Part shown: one piece after another, positions 18,918 through 28,447 of the stretch | Layout of the letters: the number at the start of each line of letters is the position of its first letter | How positions within the stretch are numbered: position 1 is the stretch's first letter | Source: Perkinsus olseni | Lineage: Eukaryota > Perkinsozoa > Perkinsida > Perkinsidae | Assembly: GCA_013115135.1 (NCBI GenBank) | Contig: JABANP010000521.1 | Span: forward strand, 1 to 36,379 | Direction of reading: 5' to 3' | DNA length: 36,379 bases | Notes under the pieces: model-generated | Databases searched by the model: none | Seen by the model: the letters and a program-made list of their open reading frames with translations, nothing else | What the model was told of the DNA's origin: nothing | Position numbers and translations under genes: made by a program

Positions 18918-21258
18918 ATGTCCGCCTTCCCTACCGCTGCCGCCAGCGCTTTCAAAGATTTCGTCGACAAAACAGGCTCCCCTTACCACTCGGTTCTAGA
19001 GTGTGAGAAGCTCCTCAAACAGGCCGGTTTCGAACGACTTAGTGAGCGCCAAACCTGGCACTTGAGGAAGGGTGGCAAGTACTTCACCATCCGTGACGGT
19101 TCCGAGATCTTTTCTTTCATCGTCGGTGAGAACTTCGACCCCAATACGTCTAGTATGGTCATCATTGGTACCCACACTGACTCCCCCTGCTTGAGATTGC
19201 GCCCGAACTCGGCCAAGGAGTCCGAGGGCATGCTCGAGCTCGGTGTTACTCCTTATGGTGGGGGACTGTGGCACACGTGGTTCGACCGAGGCCTCGGGAT
19301 GGCCGGTAAGGTCGTCTTTGCCAGCGAGGGTAAGATTCGCGAAAAGTTGGTATGCGTGCCTCGCCCAGTCGCTATCATGCCCAACTTGTGTCGTCATCTG
19401 CAGAGTAACGAGGAGAGGGCGGCTTTCAAGGTAGTTGCTCCGAGTTACCCAGGTTCTACCCCCTCACGCTGCATCCCTGTTTTTAGTTCAACCCCGAGCA
19501 GCACCTCATCCCAGTATTCTGCTCCAAGAAGTACGCCACTTCTGAGGAACGTGTCCGAGGGAACCATCGAGTCTTCCTCCAACTACTTGCGGATGAGGCC
19601 GGGTAATAATGCAGCCGTCTTCTCTTCATTCGTCGTAATTTGTAATCTGTACTTCAATCGGTCATTCGGCTGCGCTCTTCTCTGCCGCCACGCTTCTCTA
19701 TGATGATTGGGGGATATTGCGATGTTGCGTGATATTCTATGATATGCAAGAAATCCCGTGAAATGAATGATGAGATCTGAGAGGTAAGTCGAAGAATCTT
19801 CGGCCGTACGCCGGTGCGACGGTGAGAGTTCTTCGTGGACAAATGTGCGTGCGGGTCTGTTGAGCTCCCATCGAGAGAGAGAGCTTGGCTGGAATTATAT
19901 CCTTCATCACGATCAGATGCAAAGTTGAAGATATCCTCGACTTCGACATCTGCATGATGGACGCCACCAAGGCGTCCTTCGTCGGCCTCTACGAAGAGTT
20001 CCTCGCTTCCGCTAGGCTCGACAATCTCGTCTCAACCTTCTCTGCCTTCTCCGCGATCACCACCGAAGCTGATGAGCTTGCTAAGGGTAATAGTGGAAAA
20101 AGATCTTCCACAAATCACGACGGGTTTTTCAGGTTCCCAGCTGTCTGTTGCCGTCGCCTTCAACCACGAGGAGGTCGGCTCCCGCAGTGCTACCGGGGCC
20201 AACTCGAAGAGTGTTCAAACTTGGATCGAGCGAGTCCTGGCGGGATTCTCAGCTGAGCAGGACTACTCTGAGCTCGTGGCGAGGTTCGGAGGTCCCGGGT
20301 TCGATCCTTGGTTTCGACATTCCTAGTCGGTTCAGGTCGATTTTGGTCTCGGCGGATGGAGAGCACGCAGTTCACCCGAATTACCCTGACCGGCACCAAG
20401 CTGAACACAAGACGGCCCTCGGAAAGGGCGTCGCGATTAAGATCAACCCCAACCAACTTTATGCTACCAACGCAGCTACAACCGCTATCACACGAGTCGT
20501 TGCCGAAAAATCTAACGTAAGCGACGCCCATTCGACCCGACGAATCCGTCATTTGCCAATCGTTCAGGTGCCCCTGCAGGAGTTTACTGTAAAGAACGGT
20601 ACGAGCAGCGGCTCTACTATCGGGCCCATGCTCTCTGCCAACCTCGGCATCCGTACTGTTGATCTTGGCATCACTCAATGGGCTATGCACTCCATAAGGT
20701 AAGTCTCTCATCGCCTCGCTTCTCGCTTGGGGGGGAACCTCCGGAGGTTCCCTCCAACACTCTACGCATCGTTGCGCTTGTAGCTCTTTATCTTCTCCTG
20801 CTTCGTTATCATGGACGAAACCGTTGTTTACTTTTATAGTGAATATTATATGATATCCACCTATCAGTCTTTGAACTATCTGGATAGTATCATCAGGATT
20901 TAGTAGCCAAGTACGGATTATGACCGGCTTCATTCTTCTGCCGCTCTACATCGTTTTCACGTCAAGTTTTCAAAATCACGACGGCATTTAAGTTCAGTGG
21001 ATTTATCTTGAGCTGGAAATGGTGTGGTTACAGTCCCTGACAGTATCCTATCGGCTGCTGGTACTGGCATAATCTTTGCATCATCAAAATTATCTTGACT
21101 GCCTTCAACTATCCGCGTCTTCGACACCTTCCGACTGTAAGTCCCATCTCATGTTCAGGGAAACCTGCTCGGTTGAAGACATTGACTCGATGCTCCGACT
21201 TTGTCAAGGCTTCTACCGCCACTTCACTGAAGTGGACGCCTCCTTCCTCGAAGCGTGA
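18918..21258 (+). CDS. Aspartyl aminopeptidase (peptidase family M18)
   Basis: Zinc exopeptidase removing N-terminal Asp/Glu, normally cytosolic. The start MSAFPTAAASAFKDFVDKTG is followed by PYHSVLECEKLLKQAGF, GTHTDSPCLRLRPNS (metal-binding His), WFDRGLGMAGKVVF, LDFDICMMDATKASFVGLYE, ARLDNLVSTFSAF (metal-binding Asp), FNHEEVGSRSATGA (catalytic Glu pair), LVSADGEHAVHPNYPDRH, NQLYATNAATTAI, SSGSTIGPMLSANLGIRTVD and MHSIR (metal-binding His). The last exon begins ETCSVEDIDSMLRLCQGFYR and ends at TGA 21256-21258. Introns are phase-consistent, among them 20284-20335 (VAR|SILVSAD) and one of about 460 nt before the last exon. All signature blocks are present, so an active enzyme is likely. Long minus-strand frames over this gene are shadows. 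Confidence 0.93.
20284..20335 (+). repeat. Aminopeptidase intron with sense T-arm/B-box-like core
   Basis: A 52-nt intron joining ELVA(R) to SILVSADGEHA in phase (AG|G). It reads GGAGGTCCCGGGTTCGATCC, nearly the same 20 bases as the VPS13 introns at 846-891 and 2228-2275. Donor GTTCGG is unusual, but the frame and the M18 alignment leave little room for another border. Confidence 0.7.
20733..20752 (+). repeat. 20-bp perfect palindrome
   Basis: GGGAACCTCCGGAGGTTCCC, self-complementary over its full length, lies just downstream of the donor site of the last large aminopeptidase intron. Confidence 0.9.
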
Positions 21259-21356
21259 TTGCAGTTCCTTCGTACACTGTATTATCATCTCCTCATCGTT
21301 TCTCTTCCCCCCATTTTTCTTGCGTGATTCAGTCAACAGCCCTTGCAGGTATCACC

Positions 21357-23531
21357 ATGCCCCTTCCCTTCCGTCGCATCGAGTGCGTCGACGCTCACTG
21401 TGGTGGGGAGCCAGCTAGGATCGTCCTGTCTGGCGTGAGAGATCCTCTAGAACCCGGGTAGTAGGCTGCTTACCCTGCCTCAGAGTACACCTCACGTTGC
21501 ACCGGCTGGAATTGATGCGAAGATCGATGCTGAATTTCACGATCGGACTATAAACAGTCTCCTACGAAAGTGTTGTGCAGTTTCATAACACACACGCGAC
21601 ACAACAGTTTTTTCCCGAGAAACTTTCGTTTTTTTCTGGTTTTTCCGTTATTTTCTGATTTTTTTGGACAGTTTTTTCAAGGGAACTGTGGTGACAGTCT
21701 TGGAGGTTTCACATTCTTTCACGACGATGAGCTGTTAATATTTTCAGGAAATCTGTATACGAAAAAATGGAGTACTTCCGGTCGACGAGAGGTGATCTGC
21801 GTCAATTGCTACTACGCGAGCCTCGAGGTTACCCTTGCCAAAACGCCGACCTCATCGTGTCACCGCAGGACCCGAAAAAGGCATCTTTCGGGTGCGACCT
21901 CGACCGTGTGAGGCTACACTAGCCAAAGATACTCAGATATATCATTATGGAACAGGGAGAGTATCCACCAATGTCCGGCCACAACACCATCTGTACTAAC
22001 CGCCCGGTCGCTCTCCCCCGAACGATTCCATCCGGCCAGGCACTGCCACGGTACTCCTAGAGACCGGCCTCGTTCCAATGGAGGTTCCCACAACCAAGTT
22101 CACCTTGGAAGCCCCGGCTGGACTGATCGATATCGAGGCTCGCTGTTCAGAGAGGAAGGCCGAGTCAATCACCTTCACCAACGTTCCTGCTTTTGTTGTG
22201 TATGACAACGAGGAGGTCGAGGTGAGCTGCTCTCATTGTCCGACACACGGATAAATTTTTCATGAAGGTGTTCAGGAGTTTGTGGAAATGACAGCGGTGT
22301 CGATGGTCATCGCAAACAGCATAAGTGTTATCAACTCACTCGACGCTGAAAATTCTCAGAACTGTAAAATTGAGAGACAACATTTACCTCGATGCTTTGT
22401 GTCAGGAAATCTCTCACGAAGCTGTTTACCGACACCTATACGACCAAACGAGCGATAACCATCACTCATCGCCGGTCAGGTCCCGAGCATAGGGCCCGTC
22501 CTCGTATCGGCGGTTTACAGTGGAATGTGGTATGCCGTAGTCGACGATGTTGACACGAAGCACGGTATTCCCATCGAACCGGAGAACGGGAAAAGCTCTG
22601 CGCCTTCGGAGAATGCGTCAAGCAAGCCGCTCGTCAGAAGGTTATGGCAATCAGCGTCCACTGACAGCTGGAACGTTTTTTCAGTTACCAGTAGTCCACC
22701 CAGAAAACCCCGAGATTAACTCGGTCTCTATCATAGTGCTTCGCTCGAGCACTCGAGACAAGGCGACGGTGGTGATGCCCAATGGAGGGTTCAGTTGGGA
22801 CGATCCGGACACTTGGACGGGTATGTTGGACCGCAGTCCTTGCGGCACCGGCACCAGTGCTGTTATGGCACTTGAACAGGCTAGGTGAGTGGAGACCTGC
22901 TGATTTATTTGCATCATCGACCCTTCAGAGGTCGATTACAGATCGGAGAGAAGTTCGTTCATAGTGGTATTTTGGGGACGACTTTCGAAGGCCTCATCCT
23001 AGGAAGCACCACAGTACTATCACGCCAACCCGATCCGTATTTGGACAGAGTCGACCTAAGATACTCCAAGATTTCTATCGATGGCCTACTTGGTCGAGGC
23101 CCCTATTGCTGCAACTCTTCGGCCCCTCCGCCCGTTCTCTTTGCATCACGAACGGAGCGAATTCGTTAACTCTTTGATGGTGTCCACTAAAGCAACTTTG
23201 AGACTCAGACTGGGTTCCGGAACCGCAGTTTACGCGTAAAAATCAATCCCAGAACCGAGTCTGATTTTCAGAATTACCTTATGGAACGAGGGGTCGATCA
23301 AGATCTATTATCGTCGGGAGTGGTTATCACTCACCAGTCTCCCAATCCGCGCAGTCTTCAAAAATAATGAACAGCAATCTTCATAATTCCTCATTTCAGG
23401 TGGGGCCCTTCCCAGCCATCATCACCACCATCACCGGTCAAGCCTGGATAACTGGTTACAACACTCTCGTTGTGGATCCTTCAGACCCTCACCCTGCTGG
23501 CTTCACCGTCGCCGATATTTGGTCACCATGA
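21357..23531 (+). CDS. Proline racemase superfamily enzyme (hydroxyproline epimerase/dehydratase-like), Ser/Cys active site
   Basis: The start MPLPFRRIECVDAHCGGEPA is at 21357. Further blocks are SVYEKMEYFRSTRGDLRQLL, REPRGYPCQNADLIVSP, MEQGEYPPMSGHNTIC, TATVLLETGLVPMEVPTTKF, APAGLIDIEARCSERKAESI, MWYAVVDDVDTKHGIPIEPE, VHPENPEINSVSIIVLRSST, GMLDRSPCGTGTSAVMA, GRLQIGEKFVHSGILGTTFE and VGPFPAIITTITGQAW; it ends GFTVADIWSP, TGA 23529-23531. The first catalytic Cys of proline racemases is Ser here (MSGHN) and the second is kept (SPCGTG). Ser/Cys members are known in the family and need not be racemases. A frame shift lies at 22588-22594 (GGGAAAA): upstream reads PIEPENG, downstream KLCAFGECVKQAARQ one base out of register. 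The joining of the first two exons is unresolved. Confidence 0.85.
23051..23066 (+). repeat. TCGACCTAAGATACTC motif in a proline racemase-like intron
   Basis: Exact 16-base match to 1962-1977 in a VPS13 intron. It lies in the roughly 390-nt intron between GLILGSTT and VGPFPAI. Confidence 0.75.
23205..23264 (+). repeat. GGAACCGC hairpin element, copy 2
   Basis: TCAGACTGGGTTC (23205-23217) pairs with GAACCGAGTCTGA (23252-23264) at 12 of 13 positions. The core GGAACCGCAGTTTACGCGTA is shared with copy 1 at 7405-7480. It lies in the same intron as the TAAGATAC motif. Confidence 0.7.
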
Positions 23532-23719
23532 ATTTTTCTCTGTTTCAACCGACCAATCCGCCTTTGGTTGCATCTTAGGTTCCCTCTAATTGGTAATTCC
23601 CGTAATCCAAGGGAGAAGTGCAAACTTCGCGGACGTCCCAGGAAACCAAGGTTTCATGTCGCCATTTCCTAACTGCACTTGAATTTTGGCCCTCGCCCTC
23701 CACTCGAGGCACAAACGAT

Positions 23720-25050
23720 TCACTGGAAAAGATCATTGAAGTAATCTTCAAATTCATTCGCACGTTTTTCTTCGCCACTCGTGACAGCTCCTTCCGCGTC
23801 GCTCCGCCACATGCGCTCCTCGAGTACCTGAAAACTCTTCTCCCCGGGATCGAACTTGTGCGGCTTTTACCTTCAGAGCTTCCTTGTCGTTCTCATCAAC
23901 ATCATCAGCACTCTCACTGCCCTCAGTCGGCTCCTCTTTGATCCGAGTATCTGAAGCCCAAGCACATCGATCCATTTCCTCATCCAAAGATACCCCGGTT
24001 CAATCCTTGCGCCCGTCGCTTTTTCGAGATAAATCCTCCCTGGACCCGCGGTAGACACGCGCATATCACCTTCCTTAGATAAATCAACAACATCAGTCGC
24101 GGCCTCGGCTGCTCCGTCCTCGACACCGTCCTCTTCATCCTTCTTGATACGGAACTCCTTGCCCTTCCGCTTAGCCCGTCGAATCCACTTCCAATTCAAC
24201 TTGATACTACACGAGTAGCACAGCCGCACCTGATGAACGCCCGCGTAATGCTCCAAGACAGAAACCGCCTGTTTTTCGAGCGGCATCAATTCCAAGCCCT
24301 TCAATACTACCTTAACGAGCTCTCGTTTATGCTCACCATGTTCCTTATAGGAGAAGTCCACTTCGAAAGTGCGCAGATGTTGGGTGGAATTACAACGCAT
24401 ATTAGCGCACCTGATAACAACAACCATCGAACGGCAGATCGACCTGGCAATGCTAGGAAGACGAGAAATCTGGCGGGACTGCCAGTACCCCAAAATCAAA
24501 AACTTCATATCAGTTCTCTCAGCGAATTGATATGAAGTTGTCGATTTATGCAATTATGTTGTATCAACTATATGTACTGTTATTTATGCTGGATCAATAA
24601 ATTTTGCTGATCTCGAGTTTACTCAACTTAGCCGAGTCCAAAAATGGAGGAGGCGAAGGCGTCTTCGAATCATGCAAAGAAACCACGCCACAACCAAATC
24701 ATCACCTCATCTGGCCCTTCCCTTGCAGCATTTCCTGTTGAGTTTGCCATCGGAATCCTATTCGGTCCTTCCGGTACCCCTTCAGGTCGCATATCACGTA
24801 CTCATGATACAATTTGTCGTAATACCTGGGAGAAACTAATCTTAGCGGAGCGAAGCTGGTAATCATGACTACGCTTTAGCGAGCCTGTTGGCCCAGGAGT
24901 CCTCCTCGTCGTCCTCGGCTTCTCGGACGAACTTGTGTTTGGACTTCAACGCGGCGTAGTCACTGAGGGGTTGATGCTGATGACACAGCAACAGGAGCGA
25001 GTCAAGAGGCCATACGAAATCACATCAAAGAGGAGCGACTTCTCGTAGAG
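23720..25050 (-). CDS. FRA10AC1-like protein
   Basis: FRA10AC1 family proteins are conserved nuclear proteins linked to spliceosome samples. From the 5' side: HQPLSDYAALKSKHKFVREA, EDDEEDSWANRLAKA, then in phase across intron 24826-24872 YYDKLYHEYVICDLKGYRKD and RIGFRWQTQQEMLQGKGQMR, then CANMRCNSTQHLRTFEVDFS, YKEHGEHKRELVK, VRLCYSCSIKLNWKWIRRAK. The block from YYDKL to KGQ, followed by C..MRC...FEV.F.Y.EHGE and the paired C..C..KLN, is the family core. An acidic C-terminal tail (SADDVDENDKEALK, then VLEERMWRSDAEGAV) ends at TGA 23720-23722. The 81-nt intron 24230-24310 has no stop codon and so mimics 27 coding residues. The first exon upstream of about 25000 is uncertain. Confidence 0.85.
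23828..23870 (-). repeat. FRA10AC1-like intron with sense T-arm-like core
   Basis: A 43-nt intron on the minus strand, phase 0 between NDKEALK and VLEERMW. It reads AAGTTCGATCCCGGGG, a B-box-like sequence with stem bases and the weakest of the five intron copies. Confidence 0.5.
24826..24872 (-). repeat. FRA10AC1-like intron with GCGGAGCGAAG (antisense)
   Basis: A 47-nt intron joining RLAK(A) to YYDKLYHEY in phase. The motif occupies plus-strand 24845-24855. Confidence 0.65.
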
Positions 25051-26098
25051 CGACCTTTCAAGGCCTCTCACGTAAACCTATGGTCGCTATTATTACTCTA
25101 TCACTAACCTCAACCGTCAATTGGGGGAACGCCTAGCGGTGACGACCCATCGAAGATAACCCGAGGTCCACAGTGTTTTCTTAGTAGACAATCGTCTGCA
25201 TGAATTCCCCAAACGACCCAAAACCGCGCCCTTCTGCGTACACTGCCTTCCGATTGGCTCTGATGATGATGACGACTGGCTGATAACGCTATACTCATCA
25301 TTGCTTCATGCCTGAGAGAGTGCTCTGAGATGCCTCTACTGTTCTGACTTCACCTCTGATGGACCGTCATTCCTCGTATTTCATCTCGAGTGACTAGCCG
25401 GCCGTAGTCTCGTTGAGCGTCTTGAAACCTACAGGGTGGTGATGATACAATACACTCCGCCGAGACGATGACGATGAAATTAATACGACCTATCGATAGT
25501 TATCAGGGGACGTCGGGTTATGATCGATAGCCCAGCACCCACATGAATAGGGGGAAATGTGGTATACCACGATAGGGCAATAAAATAGGGACCGGTAGCT
25601 CACCTCAGTCGGTCTGTTGCTGTGTATCTATCTCGAACGCTGCTGCTGTTAATGAGCGGCCTCCCTTCGTCGTCGCCCCTGCGTCTGCCGTAGGGCACAG
25701 CGCGGTGATGGTAGGATGACATAGCAAGAAACTGCGCGCTGATTCCGGAGATGTAGACAGTTGACCTGATGCGTATCTTACAAGGTTAACCTAAAGATAT
25801 GCCAACACAACATAATTTTTCGAAATTGTAGGCGGAGCGAAGTGGGCCCGGAATCGCAACTTTGAGAAGTGAAAAACCATAACGGTTAGTGACGGTGCGC
25901 TGTGACGCTGTGACGCTATCGCTGCCTTCCTTGCGACGCAACAAGCTCCTATGTTACGCTATGATACTCAATTACCATTACGGGTTGCGTTTCATCACTT
26001 GATAAATTCCATAGCGTATCTTAGGTCGACCCGGGGAAGATACAAAAGAGGTCAAGCAGTGAACCACATTCTCAGTTGTATTTACTTCCTAGTGATTG
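25051..26098. promoter_or_regulatory. Intergenic region upstream of CK1, rich in intron-type motifs
   Basis: No coding exon is recognised. It collects pieces otherwise found in introns: TAGGGGGAAATGTGGTAT (25548-25565, followed by the palindrome GTGGTATACCAC), GCGTATCTTA with AAAGATATGC (25771-25802), GCGGAGCGAAG (25832-25842) and GCGTATCTTAGGTCGA with AAGATAC (26014-26043). Either CK1 has introns in a 5' untranslated leader or these sequences also settle between genes. No core promoter element is claimed. Confidence 0.45.
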
Positions 26099-28364
26099 AT
26101 GCCACCTCATGACATCCCTCTCCTCGTCGGCCAAAACAGGTACTACTACCATCACCACAGCCCAACCCTCCCTAAACTCCCCTTCAGATACCGGCTGGGC
26201 ACACGTCTAGGAGGGGGCAGCTTCGGTACTGTCTATGCTTGCACTGATACCAGTAAGTCCATCATCAGCACCATCGCCCTACCTTCTCTTCCCTGCAGTA
26301 ACCGGTCAACAACTTGCCGCCAAGCTTGAGCCGGTTGATTGTAAACATCCCCAGCTTTTGTACGAAGCCAAGCTCTATCGGTTACTCTTCGACGAGCATC
26401 AACCAGGCATTCCCAGCGCGTAGGGCGTCCCCTATCGAGGTCCCTCGGTGCAGTTGCCTTTGGTAGGTTCTGGTTCGGCGTCGAAGGGGGCTACAACATC
26501 CTCGTTATGGAACGACTAGGGCCAAGCTTGGAGGATCTTTTCACGTAGTAGCTTCGTGCCAGGCAAGGCTGTGTCTTCTATCGATGTTAGTTTCGCTCCG
26601 GATCTATTCGCAGTATATAACTTTCTCTTTTTGTAAGTGTCATGCTCGATGTAGCATTCGAAACGATGATATTGGCAACGGGAACGTCAGTGTCCTCAAC
26701 TATTATTATGCAATTTTTCCATCTACCTGCGTGAATTATTATGTACTGTATTGCAGACCATGTTCTATTACAGTAGATTATATCATAATGAGCTACTAGT
26801 AATGTTATAGTATTATGCTGTAGTTCTAGTACTTACTACTAATCTGAATATTATTATGGCCTTATCGTTTGCGGACAGCTCATCGCCTTCTCCTAGGTAC
26901 TGCAATAAGCGTTTGTCAGTGAAGACGTGTAGTCTCTTGGGAGAGCAGATGATAGCTCGGATTGAATACTGCCACAGTCGTTCCTTCATCCATCGGGACA
27001 TCAAACCTGACAACTTTATGATGGGCAGCGGCGACAACGCAGGCATTGTGTACCTCATCGATTTTGGCCTCGCCAAGCGCTTCTGGGAGGCGACGTCTTC
27101 CGGAATGGGAGGTCATCATATCCGCTACAAGGAGAACAAAAATCTCACTGGTAAGCTAAAGGGGGAGAGCTTCCACTTCACGTCTTGCTACAGGCACGGC
27201 GCGATACGCTTCTATCAACACCCACTTGGGCATCGAGCAATCTCGACGCGACGATCTTGAGGCCCTCGGCTACGTGCTAATCTACTTCATCAAGGGTGGT
27301 CTGCCCTGGCAGGTAATAATACAATATCGTATATTTCCAATTATGCAAATTAGTGTTTTATGTATAAGATGAAGAGATAAGACCTAATATGATGTTAAAA
27401 TATGATAATTATACCCAACGTTCTATGCGCTCCCTTCATCTCCTTATTTACACTGGGCTCCCTTCTTCACAGTGCGCTGTCTTTTTCTCCACACTGGGCT
27501 CCCTTCTTCACAGTGCGCTGTCTTTTTCTCCACACTGGGCTCCCTTCTTCACAGTGCGCTGTCTTTTTCTCCACACTGGGCTCCCTTCTTCACAGTGCGC
27601 TGTCTTTTTCTCCACACTGGGCTCCCTTCTTCACAGTGCGCTGTCTTTTTCTCCACACTGGGCTCCCTTCTTCACAGTGCGCTGTCTTTTTCTCCACACT
27701 GGGCTCCCTTCTTCACAGTGCGCTGTCTTTTTCTCCACACTGGGCTCCCTTCTTCACAGTGCGCTGTCTCTTTCTCCACACTGGGCTCCCTTCTTCACAG
27801 TGCGCTGTCTTTTTCTCCACACTGGGCTCCCTTCTTCACAGTGCGCTGTCTTTTTCTCCACACTGGGCTTCCTCTTTTTCATAGTGTGCTCCCTTCAGGG
27901 ATTACAAGCCCGTACTAAGCAGGAGAAGTACTCTAAGATTACCAAGTCCAAGCTGAGCCATCGAGTCGACAGTCTGTGTCAAGGCTTGCCCGATGAGTTC
28001 GCGGAGTACTTGAAGCGAGTACGAGGCCTTAAGTTCGATGAGCAGCCCAAATATGAGGAATTGCGGGGATTGATGGCTTCTGTTCGGGTGAGTAGTCGTC
28101 CTTATAATAATAAGAAAATCGCGGACTTCAACCATGCAAATTTTCGTTACTATTTTCGTAGAGCATTCTACGAGTACTTTTTTGAGAAAATAAGTTCGTA
28201 CCAGAAGTATTCGCTGCGGTCCAGCCGCGTTGACGATAGACGATGACTGGGTTTTTCCATGACCAGTCAAGTACGATTCCGTTGAGTACGATGGGTGAGT
28301 GTGGTTTCCTTTCAGTTACGGTCAAATTATCCTTCCGATGAAGAGCACCTCGATTGTAAAATAA
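26099..28364 (+). CDS. Casein kinase 1 family Ser/Thr protein kinase
   Basis: The start ATG is at 26099 ([20 protein letters not shown]). The Gly-rich loop is [18 protein letters not shown], with an in-phase intron 26253-26298. Then come [12 protein letters not shown] (catalytic Lys), [40 protein letters not shown] (CK1 hallmark LGPSLEDLF), intron 26545-26896, [16 protein letters not shown] (catalytic loop), [11 protein letters not shown] (DFG), [30 protein letters not shown] (CK1-type SIN in place of APE) and [19 protein letters not shown]. Intron 27313-27898 carries a minisatellite. The C-lobe continues [20 protein letters not shown] and [19 protein letters not shown]. The end is uncertain: TAA at 28362-28364 or, in another frame, TGA at 28445-28447. 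All catalytic residues are present, so it is probably active. Confidence 0.92.
27451..27880 (+). repeat. 41-bp minisatellite in a CK1 intron
   Basis: Ten near-identical 41-bp units start every 41 bases from 27451 to 27820, followed by a degenerate eleventh. The unit begins CACTGGGCTCCCTTCTTCAC and has complementary ends CACTG/CAGTG. It fills most of intron 27313-27898. The unit has no stop in any forward frame and 41 is not a multiple of 3, so all three frames stay open; the resulting predicted proteins are artefacts. Confidence 0.95.
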
Positions 28365-28447
28365 TGAAGAATTTACTATTTCAAAGAGAGCAGTTCGAGC
28401 GTGAGAAACGCTCAGGTCCCCTCACTCCTCCAGGCTACTATCACTGA

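Noticed and set aside
20190..20933. 247-codon minus-strand frame
   Set aside because: Antisense to aspartyl aminopeptidase exons with all M18 motifs; no family resemblance of its own.
24230..24310. 27 residues (VVLKGLELMPLEKQ...) as a coding insertion in the FRA10AC1-like protein
   Set aside because: It has GT...AG ends, is 81 nt long, and the family core continues without it; it is a stop-free intron.
27451..27880. CRISPR array
   Set aside because: Units are directly adjacent with no variable spacers, and the window is eukaryotic.
27389..28246. Long open frames of 285, 160 and 148 codons
   Set aside because: They are the 41-bp minisatellite read in three frames, inside a CK1 intron with in-phase exons on both sides.
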